This document shows positions 41,271-49,736 of a stretch of 64,000 bases of DNA, piece by piece. The notes under the pieces are model-generated. The model saw only the letters and a list, made by a program, of their open reading frames with translations. It was not told where the DNA came from and did not search any database. Location of the stretch: the NCBI RefSeq assembly GCF_023518235.1, contig NZ_CP090423.1, positions 3,613,001 through 3,677,000 on the forward strand, written 5' to 3'. Source of the DNA: Stenotrophomonas maltophilia (GTDB lineage Bacteria > Pseudomonadota > Gammaproteobacteria > Xanthomonadales > Xanthomonadaceae). The position numbers and the translations under genes are program-made. Position 1 is the stretch's first letter. Each line of letters begins with the position of its first letter.

Positions 41271-42431
41271 ATGGCGACTAAGCACCAAGTGATTTTCTAC
41301 CCGGTTGGTAACGGGGACACGACGCAGATCATTCTTGATAATGGAAAACGAGTTCTCTTCGACTTCCGTCACAAACAGTGCGCGGAAGAAGAGTCGACAC
41401 CAGAGATTGATCTGAAGGCAGCTCTCAAGAAAGACCTTGCCGACGCAGGCAAGGAAAGCTTCGACGTCGTTGCATTCACCCACGCAGACAATGATCACAT
41501 CGAGGGAAGCACTGACTTCTTCTGGCTGGAGCATGCAAAGGTCTATCATGGCGACGGTCGGATCAAGATCGACCAGTTGTGGGTCCCCGCAGCAATGCTC
41601 TTGGAGGAGGCCACCCAAGAACAGCAGAGCGAAGAGTTCGTGCTTCTGAGGCAAGAGGCGCGCCACCGTCTGCTGGAAGGAAAAGGCATTCTGGTCTTCT
41701 CACAGCCAGAGGCGCTGATGGAGTGGCTGGAGCCCAAGTTGGAAGCACGCGGCGAAGCATTGACGGCCCGGGATCACCTGTTTGTCGACGCTGGCACTGT
41801 CGTTCCGGGTTTCACCTTGCAAGAAGACAACGTGGAGTTCTTCTGCCACTCGCCCTTCGTCGAACATTGCGACGATGGGGACATCATCCGCAACTCAGCA
41901 GCCTTGGTGTTCAACGTGAGGCTCCAGGCAGACGGCCGCACCTACGACTACCTGGAAGTTGGTGATGCCGACTACTGCGACCTGGAGAGAATTGTCGACA
42001 TTACGAAGTATCACGGCAATGAAGACCGTCTTGCCTGGGACCTCTTCAACATTCCCCATCACTGCAGCTACAAGGCACTCGGGGCAGAAAAGGGGGAGAA
42101 GGACACTGTTCCCTGCGAAAAGGTCGCTGAACTTCTCATGATGGGAAAGAAGGACTCGTACATCGTCGCTTGCTGCAAACCTGTGCCCGACATTAAAGAG
42201 TCCTACGAGCAGGTCCAGCCACCCCACATTCAAGCCCGCAGAACCTACGCGTCCTATCTTGAGAAGGTTGGTGGAAGATCCTTCCTCGTCACCATGGAAG
42301 AGCCTAACGCCAACAAGCCCAAGCCAATTGTCTTTGAGGTGGCTGCCGCAGGCGTCACATGGACGAAAGCAGCGTCGTCATTTGGCTCTGCGGCCATCGT
42401 TGCCTCCCGCCCAGCCAGGGCAGGAGCATGA
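41271..42431 (+). CDS. metallo-beta-lactamase-fold protein of the ubiquitin-like operon
   Basis: The 386-residue protein has the zinc motif 'THADNDH' (H71-x-D73-x-D75-H76) after a strand 'FDVVAFTHADND', and later metal ligands probably in 'YLEVGDADYCD' and 'IPHHCS'. ComEC/Rec2-type and ElaC-like MBL proteins are the nearest form. MBL-fold proteins are known partners of fused E2-E1-JAB proteins in bacterial operons described by Iyer, Burroughs and Aravind. The start has AGGGGGATG upstream. Its stop overlaps the next start (ATGA). Its target, RNA, DNA or nucleotide, is unknown. Confidence 0.8.
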   Translation: MATKHQVIFYPVGNGDTTQIILDNGKRVLFDFRHKQCAEEESTPEIDLKAALKKDLADAGKESFDVVAFTHADNDHIEGSTDFFWLEHAKVYHGDGRIKIDQLWVPAAMLLEEATQEQQSEEFVLLRQEARHRLLEGKGILVFSQPEALMEWLEPKLEARGEALTARDHLFVDAGTVVPGFTLQEDNVEFFCHSPFVEHCDDGDIIRNSAALVFNVRLQADGRTYDYLEVGDADYCDLERIVDITKYHGNEDRLAWDLFNIPHHCSYKALGAEKGEKDTVPCEKVAELLMMGKKDSYIVACCKPVPDIKESYEQVQPPHIQARRTYASYLEKVGGRSFLVTMEEPNANKPKPIVFEVAAAGVTWTKAASSFGSAAIVASRPARAGA

Positions 42432-44668
42432 GCTCGGAGTACTTTGCGCATACATTGACTGCTCTCGACGATCTAGCGGCAGTCACATCGCGTACAAGCG
42501 CGATGATCGCAGCTGTCAATGCTCACCGTGACTTCAAGCTCATTGAGGTGATGCGTAGCGCCAAGGTAGATGAGCTGGAGACCGTCTACCTAATGGTGGA
42601 CGTTGAATGCCACGGTGTGCCCACCCACAATGAATACGGGCTCCGCTTTCGGGAGCGCATGCTTATACATGTACCTCAGGACGATGCGAAGGCAACGGTC
42701 GTTTGGTCAATGCGAAAGGACTTTCCGAGGCTTGCACACCAAAACAGCGTGACGTCGCAGGGCCCAGCTCAGCTCTGCTTGTATTTCGAACCGCCCCCCG
42801 TTGTCGCTCGCACCTGGACTCCTTCGTCATTTCTTGCTCGGATCCAGTGGTGGATGGAGAAGAATGCCAAGGGCGAGCTGCATCTGGCCGATCAGCCTTT
42901 GGACATGCTGTTCTTTGAGTCTCGGCATGAACTGCTGATCCCTTGGGATCTTGACCAACTGGCGGCAAGGGGGAAGCTCAGTGTCATCGCTGCAGCTGCG
43001 CGTAAGGACGATGGCTGGACACTGCGCATCGTTGATCAACTGCCTGCCAACAAGTCTCTCCACGCTACTCTGGTCAAGGTAGATCTTGAGCCCATTGAAG
43101 GCGGGATGATTGAATGGGATCCGCATACTCTCGGACAGTTGAATGAGCTTTTGGCACGGCGAGGAGCGGACCTGCTTCCGCTTGTAACAGCAGCTATCCA
43201 GGCAGCGACGCCTTCAGGCGGACTCACTCGCCAGGATGAGGTTCCGAGCACGCTTGTGCTGCTCTCTGTTCCCATCAAGCGTGCGTCGACTGGCGAGGTC
43301 GAAGGAATCACCTATCGCGCCTTCTTCCTTGATGGTGGGGCACTGAAGATCGGAACTATGCTCGGTGCCCTTATCCCGCATGACGGTCGGTACTTCAGCT
43401 CAGTTGGTGTTGTTGGAAATCAGCCGCAGGAAGGTTGGGAGTCTATCGGGCTTGATCCAGTCACCGTTCTTTGGGAGAACAGCCCTGAACGTGCACGCAC
43501 CCAGTCAGGCTTCAGCGATGCAGGGCCGCAAGGCGTATTGATCGGCGTTGGATCTTTGGGAAGTGCTTTGTTGGACCTATGGGTTCGATCTGGCTGGGGT
43601 CGGTGGACTGTAGTGGATAAGGATCATGTCCGACCGCACAATCTGTCACGCCACACTGCATTCAATAGACAGATTGGGCTACCCAAGGTTCTGGCAGTCT
43701 CCGCGAATGCCAGGGAGGTCACGCGTAACGGTTCGGCTGTGACTCCTCTCGAGGAAGACGTCCTTACCAGTACATCGCCAGAGCTGGCGCAGGCCCTCAG
43801 GAGCGCAAACTTGGTCGTAGATGCAACTGCAGACCTAGGGTACCCGCGGGCGTCAGCAGTCGTGGATGATCGATCACGGCATGTGAGCGTGTTCGTAACT
43901 CCCACCGGTCGGTCGGGAGTCATGATGCTTGAGGACGTCGCCAAGGAACGGTGCTTGCGTACGATTGAAGCTCAGTACTACCGCGCCATCATCAATTCCG
44001 ATTGGGGAAGGGCCCATCTTGAGGGCCATCGCGGAGCGTTTTGGAGCGGAGCATCGTGCCGTGACATCTCAATGGTCCTACCGTACTCGAGTGTGATGAT
44101 TCATGCCTGTCAGTTTGCCGAGAGCATCCCAGTCCATATTGCCAACCCCCAGGCCGCCGCGTTGATCTGGCAGCGAGATTTGAGCGGTCAAACGGAAGCG
44201 ATAGAGATCCCACTGTCTGATAGGCGGATACACCAAGCAGCTAATGGTCTCTGCATCTACATGGATGAAGGCCTACACGAACATCTGCATGCTCTGCGCG
44301 GCAATAGTCTTCCCAACGAGACGGGGGGCATCCTCCTTGGTTACCACGACTTCACGCAGAACCTGCTCGTCGTTGTAGATGCGCTCCCGGCGCCAGCCGA
44401 CAGTAAGGGTACGCCCGCTTCGTTTGAGCGCGGCGTTGCCGGAATGCCAGAGGCTGTCGCAGAGGCACAGAACCGCACTGCTGGAATCGTTGGATACGTT
44501 GGAGAGTGGCACAGCCACCCAGACGGCTGTCCTCCAGAGCCAAGCCGAGCTGATCTTGTGCAGCTGGTCGAGCTCGCTATGGGAATGCACGAAGAAGGCC
44601 TTCCGGTAATCCAAGTCATCGTTGGAAGCCATGACATTCGTGTTGTCCAGGCGGAGGTTCAGCCTTGA
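42428..44668 (+). CDS. E2-E1-JAB fusion protein (ubiquitin-like conjugation and removal)
   Basis: The 746-residue protein has three domains. Residues about 30-170 are a Prok-E2-like domain with H104 and C117 ('LCLYFE') followed by 'WTPSSFLARIQWW'. Residues about 370-600 are a ThiF/E1 adenylation domain with 'GVGSLG' (373-378), 'VVDKDHVRPHNLSRH' and a possible catalytic Cys at 544. Residues about 620-746 are a JAB/JAMM isopeptidase with E631, HSHP (695-698), S706 and D709. All metal and nucleotide residues appear intact. Cap2 (E2-E1) and Cap3 (JAB) of CBASS do the same jobs on separate chains. No ubiquitin-like gene is seen nearby; the protein it attaches is unknown. Confidence 0.85.
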   Translation: MSSEYFAHTLTALDDLAAVTSRTSAMIAAVNAHRDFKLIEVMRSAKVDELETVYLMVDVECHGVPTHNEYGLRFRERMLIHVPQDDAKATVVWSMRKDFPRLAHQNSVTSQGPAQLCLYFEPPPVVARTWTPSSFLARIQWWMEKNAKGELHLADQPLDMLFFESRHELLIPWDLDQLAARGKLSVIAAAARKDDGWTLRIVDQLPANKSLHATLVKVDLEPIEGGMIEWDPHTLGQLNELLARRGADLLPLVTAAIQAATPSGGLTRQDEVPSTLVLLSVPIKRASTGEVEGITYRAFFLDGGALKIGTMLGALIPHDGRYFSSVGVVGNQPQEGWESIGLDPVTVLWENSPERARTQSGFSDAGPQGVLIGVGSLGSALLDLWVRSGWGRWTVVDKDHVRPHNLSRHTAFNRQIGLPKVLAVSANAREVTRNGSAVTPLEEDVLTSTSPELAQALRSANLVVDATADLGYPRASAVVDDRSRHVSVFVTPTGRSGVMMLEDVAKERCLRTIEAQYYRAIINSDWGRAHLEGHRGAFWSGASCRDISMVLPYSSVMIHACQFAESIPVHIANPQAAALIWQRDLSGQTEAIEIPLSDRRIHQAANGLCIYMDEGLHEHLHALRGNSLPNETGGILLGYHDFTQNLLVVVDALPAPADSKGTPASFERGVAGMPEAVAEAQNRTAGIVGYVGEWHSHPDGCPPEPSRADLVQLVELAMGMHEEGLPVIQVIVGSHDIRVVQAEVQP

Positions 44669-45717
44669 AAGATCGCCAGATCGATCTAGTGCTGTCCGGT
44701 GGAGGCATCAGAGCAATGACCTTCCACTTGGGGGTCATGCGGGCGCTGGCAAGGGCTGGTTGTTTGGAGTCAGTGTCTCGGATATCCAGCGTGTCGGGAG
44801 GGAGCCTTATCACCGGACTTGTGCTGCATCGCTCTGGCATGGCATGGCCGACTTCAGAGCGGTTTCTCGAACAGATCTACCCGGCACTCCGCGATGAACT
44901 CACCTCACGCAGCCTCCAGTGGGATGCACTCCGCGAATTGTCGAGCCTCTCGAATCTCCGGTTCTTGTTGAGCCGCTCGAATCTCTTGGCAGCTGCACTG
45001 CGCCGCCGGTGGGGCATTGAGAACAGGCTTTGCGATCTTCCCGCGACACCTGATTGGTCAATCAATGGGACCAATGCTGAGAACGGACGCCGCTTTCGGT
45101 TCAAGCGTGCAGACTTGGGAGATTACCTCACGGGCTACGCAGCTGCGGGCAACTTCCCCCTGGCCAGCGCAATGGCTGTCTCGGCCGCCTTCCCAGGCGG
45201 CTTTGGTCCGCTTCGCCTCAGGGCGGACAAATTCAGGTGGAAGCGTCGAGCGAACTGGAGCGGGCCTGCACACGAAACCGTAGACTCCCAGCCGGGCTCT
45301 GTAATCCATCTCTACGACGGTGGCGTATACGACAACCTTGGACTTGAGCCCTTCTTTGATGCGGGTAGTGGAGAGCCGAAGGAGCCGAACGGCCACTTCA
45401 TCCTGGTGTCAGATGCAGGAAGGCCCTTGGATATGGGCTTCAGCAAATACTCTCTGAATCCATTCCGGATCAAGCGCGTGGCCGACATCATGTCTGACCA
45501 GTCACATGCACTGAGGGTTCGCTCCTTTCACCACTACCTCTCTAAGAGTGCCAATAGGGGAGCAATGATCTACATCGGCAGTCCAACCAGTGCGGACTCT
45601 GCAGATGAGGAGGAGGCAAACTTCGTAGCGAGATTCCCAACAAGCCTTATCAAGCTCACCGCAGCCGACTTCGACAGAATTGCGATCCACGGTGAAAGGC
45701 TTACACGCTTGCTCTAG
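44665..45717 (+). CDS. patatin-like phospholipase (CapV-like effector)
   Basis: The 350-residue protein has the oxyanion loop 'LSGGGIRA' (11-17), the serine elbow 'SVSGGS' (S44) and the catalytic 'YDGGVYDN' (D218). The start is TTG 44665: GGCGGAGG lies just upstream, and any later ATG would remove the oxyanion loop. Patatin enzymes such as CapV degrade membrane phospholipids and kill infected cells in CBASS. Here the gene overlaps the end of the E2-E1-JAB gene, so it may be the effector of the operon, or its substrate. Confidence 0.87.
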   Translation: MKDRQIDLVLSGGGIRAMTFHLGVMRALARAGCLESVSRISSVSGGSLITGLVLHRSGMAWPTSERFLEQIYPALRDELTSRSLQWDALRELSSLSNLRFLLSRSNLLAAALRRRWGIENRLCDLPATPDWSINGTNAENGRRFRFKRADLGDYLTGYAAAGNFPLASAMAVSAAFPGGFGPLRLRADKFRWKRRANWSGPAHETVDSQPGSVIHLYDGGVYDNLGLEPFFDAGSGEPKEPNGHFILVSDAGRPLDMGFSKYSLNPFRIKRVADIMSDQSHALRVRSFHHYLSKSANRGAMIYIGSPTSADSADEEEANFVARFPTSLIKLTAADFDRIAIHGERLTRLL

Positions 45718-45821
45718 CAGAGCCCAAGGCCTCCATTTCCCTAGAATAGACCCCGTCTGCCGTGAAGAATTTGGTCGGCTCGTTCTGTCACCCCTGACGA
45801 CCTAAATGCTTACATGGTGGG

Positions 45822-45834
45822 ATTTCTCACAAAA
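45822..45834 (-). repeat. right terminal inverted repeat of the island
   Basis: ATTTCTCACAAAA on the + strand, the inverse of the left end at 4269 with one mismatch. It directly adjoins the codons of comM. Confidence 0.75.
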
Positions 45835-46859
45835 GCCGCCACCAGCTGGAAGCGAGCCGGGTACTGCACACTGCGCGCCGCGCGGGAAATTCGGATATGG
45901 CCCGACTCCAGCGGCTCGCGCAGCGTTTCCAGCGCGCTGCGGTTCCACTCGGGCAGTTCGTCCAGGAACAGTACGCCGTGATGGGCCAGCGATATCTCGC
46001 CGGGGCAGGGCGGGTTGCCGCCGCCCACCAGCGCCGCCGCGCTCGCACTATGGTGGGGAGAGCGGAACGGCCGTTGCCGCCAACGCTTCGGGTCCAACCC
46101 CTCGCCACTCACCGAGGCAATCGCAGCCAGCTGCAGTGCTTCGGCCTCTTCGGCATCCGGCAGCAGCCCGGGCAGGCGTGAGGCCAACAGCGTCTTGCCG
46201 CAGCCCGGGCTGCCGATCAGCAGCAGATGATGGCCACCGGCCGCCGCCACCTCCAACGCACGCCGCGCATGCCCCTGCCCGCGCACGTCGGCCAGATCGG
46301 GCAGCGGCAGCGGTGGGATGTCCACGCGCTCCACGGGCGGCAGCAGGCGCGGGTTGCCCAGCCCGGCGCAGCATTCCAGCAACGTACGCGCCACACGTAC
46401 ATCGGCGTGCTCGGCGAGCGCCGCCTCGGCAGCATTGCCGGGCGGCACCACCAGGATGCGCCCGGCTTCAGCGGCGGCAATCGCGGCGGGCAATGCACCG
46501 GCCACCGGGCGTAGTTCGCCGGTGAGTCCCAGCTCGCCCAGGAATTCGTATTGCAGCAGCGACTGCGGATCGACCTGTCCGCTGGCCGCGAGGATGCCCA
46601 GCGCGATGGCCAGGTCGTAGCGCCCGCCTTCCTTGGGCAGGTCGGCCGGTGCGAGATTCAAGGTGATGCGCCGTTGCGGGAAGTCGAAGCGTGCACAGAG
46701 CAGGGCGGCACGTACACGTTCGCGCGATTCACGCACGCTGGTTTCGGCCAGTCCGACAATCTGGGTGGCGGGCAGGCCACCGGAAAGATGCACTTCCACC
46801 CGCACCAGAGGGGCATCAACCCCGGCGCGGGCACGGCTGTGGACCAGCGCCAGGCTCAT
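45835..46859 (-). pseudogene. comM: comM 5' half (split by island)
   Basis: Starting at ATG 46859 ('[20 protein letters not shown]'), the fragment keeps the N-terminal S5-like domain and the AAA core: Walker A 'GSPGCGKT' and Walker B '[10 protein letters not shown]'. Native codons stop at 'ARFQLVAA'; the frame then runs 25 bases into the island and ends at 45810 after 'FVRNPTM'. The missing remainder is at 3788-4261. A truncated protein with Walker motifs could still be made but lacks the C-terminal domain. Confidence 0.93.
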
Positions 46860-47187
46860 GAACGGTTTCCTGCGGAGGGACGCTTGATGGTGCGGCAGGC
46901 GCGTTGCGGCGAACCATCGGGAATTGCGGGTGAAGTGGCTAGGGGGATTCTGGCAGACCGTTGGACTGCGCCTGCTTGCTTGGTAGCGACCGGTGTCCGC
47001 GATCAAGTGTCGGAACTCAACCGGTATGAAGTGGAACAACGCCGGGGAATGGGCAGTTGCCGCCCGCCCGGGCAGGCCTTTCACGTCGCTGGATCTGCGC
47101 CCGTGATACTGCGCGAGATCAAGAAAGTTCTCCACGAAGTGCTTTTCGTACAAGCATTTACGATTACCCGGAACTACACACATTTAC
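46860..47187. other. region between comM and the AbiF locus
   Basis: About 330 bases. The comM ribosome site (AGGAAACCG before ATG 46859) lies at its left edge. A long minus-strand frame crosses it but has no coding character. The comM promoter should be here. Confidence 0.4.
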
Positions 47188-47216
47188 TTGAAGGTAAGCA
47201 AAGAAGGCGCTAGAAT
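47188..47216 (+). promoter_or_regulatory. sigma-70 promoter of the AbiF-associated RNA
   Basis: TTGAAG (47188-47193) and TAGAAT (47211-47216) are separated by exactly 17 bases. Transcription would begin near 47223, at the first bases of the structured RNA. Confidence 0.7.
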
Positions 47217-47222
47217 TCACCC

Positions 47223-47285
47223 AACACACCCGCCAAGCCTCTGACGCGCTAGTTCGCGACATGCTCAAATTGGCGGGTTTTTTTT
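47223..47285 (+). ncRNA. AbiF-associated small structured RNA
   Basis: About 63 bases. CCCGCCAA (47229-47236) pairs with TTGGCGGG (47270-47277) and is followed by eight T, so the RNA ends in a terminator that encloses an inner CGCG-CTAGTT-CGCG hairpin and a C-rich stretch. Abi_2/AbiF genes are known to carry such a short RNA just upstream, which acts as partner or antitoxin of the HEPN protein and is thought to be ancestral to Cas13 guides. Position (20 bases before the abi start) and structure fit. Confidence 0.75.
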
Positions 47286-47305
47286 GACTACGGATTGGAG
47301 TCAGG

Positions 47306-48211
47306 ATGACTCGCTACCGCAAATTGCCCCTGTCGATTCAGGAGCAGTTGGATCTGCTCGAGCAGCGTGGGCTTGCCATTGGCGATACCGCCAATGCCAA
47401 TCGATACCTGCAGCGTGTCGGCTACTACCGTCTCATGGGTTATCTCTACACCCAGCGTGTTCCCGGTAGTGATCACTTCCATGACCAAGCAACCTTCGAG
47501 GACGCGGTCAGCCTCTATGAGTTCGATAGAGGGCTTCGAGACCTGGTGATGGAGGCCGTTGGCCATATCGAAGTAGCAACGCGAACTGTGCTCACATACC
47601 ACTTTGCGCATGCCTACGGCGCCTTCGGTCACTTGGAGCCTCGCAATCTGACCTTCGCTGGGCAGGAGTATGCGGATTGGCTTGCCAGCGTCGAGAGTGA
47701 AGTGATGCGATCCAAGGAGACGTTCATTCGACACTACAAGGACAAGTACAGTGCACCGGCGTTCCCCAAAGTTCCGATCTGGATGGCGACAGAAGTCATG
47801 TCATTGGGGTCACTCTCTCGCTTCTACAAAGCACTGCACAACAAGGAACAAAAGGTTGTCGCTGGAGAGATGCAGGTCGCAGCGCCCGTCTTCGCGAACT
47901 GGCTGCATGTCACCAGTGTCGCCAGGAACGTCGTTGCCCACCACGGCAGACTGTGGAACAAAGAGTTAGGCATTTCGGCGGTTCGCCCTCGATCTGCGGG
48001 GTGGTCTGAACAGGAAGCGCCATATGCACCGAATCGTTGCTTCTTCCTGTTGCTACTGCTTCGCAAACTTCTGAACGGTACGACCGCTGATGCAAGAGAT
48101 TGGCGTGAGCGTGTCGATACTCATCTCTCGGTCGGCCTGACGAGCGAGGTCCGAACGAATAGCCTCGGGGCTGCGAAGGGGTGGCAAGACCACTGCCTTT
48201 GGCGGGGGTGA
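47306..48211 (+). CDS. abiF: AbiF/AbiD-type HEPN protein (Abi_2 family)
   Basis: The 301-residue product starts 'MTRYRKLPLSIQEQLDLLEQ' and contains 'YLQRVGYYRLMGYLYTQR', both typical of Abi_2 proteins. The HEPN RNase motif RxxxxH is in 'ARNVVAHHGRLWN' (R207, H212). GGAG lies five bases before the ATG. Proteins of this family stop phage growth by cutting RNA and are restrained by the small RNA encoded just upstream. It lies outside the island, directly next to comM. Confidence 0.85.
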   Translation: MTRYRKLPLSIQEQLDLLEQRGLAIGDTANANRYLQRVGYYRLMGYLYTQRVPGSDHFHDQATFEDAVSLYEFDRGLRDLVMEAVGHIEVATRTVLTYHFAHAYGAFGHLEPRNLTFAGQEYADWLASVESEVMRSKETFIRHYKDKYSAPAFPKVPIWMATEVMSLGSLSRFYKALHNKEQKVVAGEMQVAAPVFANWLHVTSVARNVVAHHGRLWNKELGISAVRPRSAGWSEQEAPYAPNRCFFLLLLLRKLLNGTTADARDWRERVDTHLSVGLTSEVRTNSLGAAKGWQDHCLWRG

Positions 48212-48282
48212 GCCTCAGAACTCCCCCTGGCGGTCCCGTAGTCGCTACCGGATCCGTACTGTAGGTGGATGCGTGAGGGGAC

Positions 48283-48777
48283 TTAAAGCCAAGCACTGCG
48301 CGGCACCCCAAACAGACACCTCTGCGTATCCGGCATCGACCCATCGAAACGCCTCAACCGCGCCTCAACCCAGGATGGCCCCGCACGCTCCACCAGCAGC
48401 CGCCCCTCAATCTGCTGCACAAACAGCCAACGCTCGAAGCTCATGCGCAGGTGCTCGATATCCGGTGCCCGCCACGCGGCATCGGCAGGCATCCGGATCA
48501 GCACGCGCGAGGGCGCACTCTCCACCTCCATCACCACAACGCCCTTACACCGGATCTCGAAAGACGTCGCCCCAGCATAGCGCGTGTGGAATTCAAAGCC
48601 TTCGACGGCCTTGGCGGAAACGAAGCCCAGCGCGTCGCCGTGCAGCAACCGGTAATCGAAGGGCTTCAGCTTCTGGTAGGACCACTCCCGATCACTCGCT
48701 GGCGCGGGCCACGCGGCCCATACCACGGCGATCGCCACGATGCAGGCCGCCGCAGCAACAAGGCTGTGCTTCTTCAT
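48283..48777 (-). CDS. small exported or membrane-anchored protein, unknown
   Basis: A 164-residue product starting at ATG 48777 ('MKKHSLVAAAACIVAIAVVW') has a single N-terminal hydrophobic segment, signal peptide or anchor. The rest is a mixed domain ('FEIRCKGVVVMEVESAPSRV'). No family was recognised. Fourteen bases separate it from the stop-to-start region of the gene at 48792, so the two may form one operon. Confidence 0.6.
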   Translation of the reverse strand: MKKHSLVAAAACIVAIAVVWAAWPAPASDREWSYQKLKPFDYRLLHGDALGFVSAKAVEGFEFHTRYAGATSFEIRCKGVVVMEVESAPSRVLIRMPADAAWRAPDIEHLRMSFERWLFVQQIEGRLLVERAGPSWVEARLRRFDGSMPDTQRCLFGVPRSAWL

Positions 48778-48791
48778 CACTCACCCCGACC

Positions 48792-49148
48792 TCAGGCCTT
48801 GGGCCGCATGCGCTCGTGGATGAACGCCGCGAGCGCCATATCGGCCATCACCAGCCCCTCCATCACGCGGTCGCCCACGTACTGCTCGGGCTCACCGTTC
48901 TGGCGCGTGCGCTCGGCTGCCAACAGGATTTCCTGCACGATGCGCTGGCCGGTTGCCGCGCAGTCGGCGTCGGACATCGCCATCTGTCGGCTGCGCAGCA
49001 GGTGACGTTCGGGCCATGGCCGGCCGTCGGCCGCCGCGCCGGCGCCGATGGCGCGCAGGGTGGCAATGAGGCTGTTGGGGTCCAGCGCGGGCGCGGGTGA
49101 CGGGGCTTCCTGGATGGGGCGCGGGGGTGGGGAGTGCGGCGTGGTCAT
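48792..49148 (-). CDS. small protein behind a large structured leader
   Basis: A 118-residue protein beginning 'MTTPHSPPPRPIQEAPSPAP', with a proline-rich N-terminus and a helical C-terminal half ('QRIVQEILLAAERT', 'VMADMALAAFIHERM'). It is preceded by a 240-base leader with four hairpins. Frames reading through the leader resemble phage Icd/Ash-type peptides, so this gene may be a remnant or relative of phage immunity-region genes. Function unknown. Confidence 0.55.
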   Translation of the reverse strand: MTTPHSPPPRPIQEAPSPAPALDPNSLIATLRAIGAGAAADGRPWPERHLLRSRQMAMSDADCAATGQRIVQEILLAAERTRQNGEPEQYVGDRVMEGLVMADMALAAFIHERMRPKA

Positions 49149-49174
49149 GGCAGGCTCCGTGCAAGCAGGCGGAA

Positions 49175-49380
49175 GCCGCCACCGATAAAGGTGGCGGACA
49201 GGGCGTGGCTCGAAAACCGGTGTGTGATGATCGCCGGCGGGCACGAGGCCCCCACGCCCCGCCCGCCATAGCCGGCAGACGGATTGCCAGCCGGCACCAA
49301 GCAAGTTGATGCCGGCTGGCAAGCGCAAACTTCATCACAACAACGGGTTTTCGAGTCCCGGCCACCGATGCACGGTGGCG
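49175..49380 (-). ncRNA. large structured leader resembling phage C4 antisense RNA
   Basis: Four stems are visible: CCGCCACC/GGTGGCGG (49176-49197), GGGCGTGG/CCACGCCC (49201-49259), a 13-bp perfect stem TTGCCAGCCGGCA/TGCCGGCTGGCAA (49284-49322) and CCACCG/CGGTGG (49362-49378). The outer parts are inverted copies of each other around CTCGAAAACC and TGTGATGA (49207-49230 versus 49332-49356). Such inverted a/b segments beside Icd-like frames are the hallmark of C4 RNA in P1/P7 and P4 immunity, where a short RNA pairs with the downstream mRNA. Assignment is by pattern only. Confidence 0.45.
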
Positions 49381-49389
49381 GAGCAACGA

Positions 49390-49736
49390 TTACTCGCCGT
49401 TGTGTTGAATGCCAAGGGGTAGGGGTCAATGCCGCCAAAACCCGAGACGTTTTCGGCATTGTCGCATAGCGCGGAAAGGGGCGAGAGCCTTGGTGGGCTA
49501 GGCGCACAGGCACTTCTGGAACGGAGTCGTCAAATTCTTCCGCCAGAGACGCAAGGCGCGGCAAATGCGACAGCATTGGTTCGACGGCAATGTGTGATCC
49601 CCCATGTGATGGAACAGGAAGACGCCGCAAGCTTGCTCGGAAGCGAGCCAGTGCGGCATCCACTTCTGGCTCGAGGTGGAGCGCTGCAGATCAAGCCGCT
49701 TAGAATTGGTGATGCAAGGCAGGCTTGGGAGTAGCA
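49390..49736. other. non-coding stretch before the GNAT gene
   Basis: About 350 bases without a convincing gene. One inverted repeat, AATGCCG ... CGGCATT (49427-49460 area), may be a terminator or operator of the structured leader. Confidence 0.35.

Noticed and set aside
41271..45717. Complete CBASS system
   Set aside because: No CD-NTase or Ubl gene is visible; only the E2-E1-JAB and patatin parts resemble CBASS.
45810..47183. Long N-terminal extension of comM (from 47183)
   Set aside because: The family starts at '[10 protein letters not shown]' (46859); the extra codons run through the comM promoter region and the AbiF RNA promoter.
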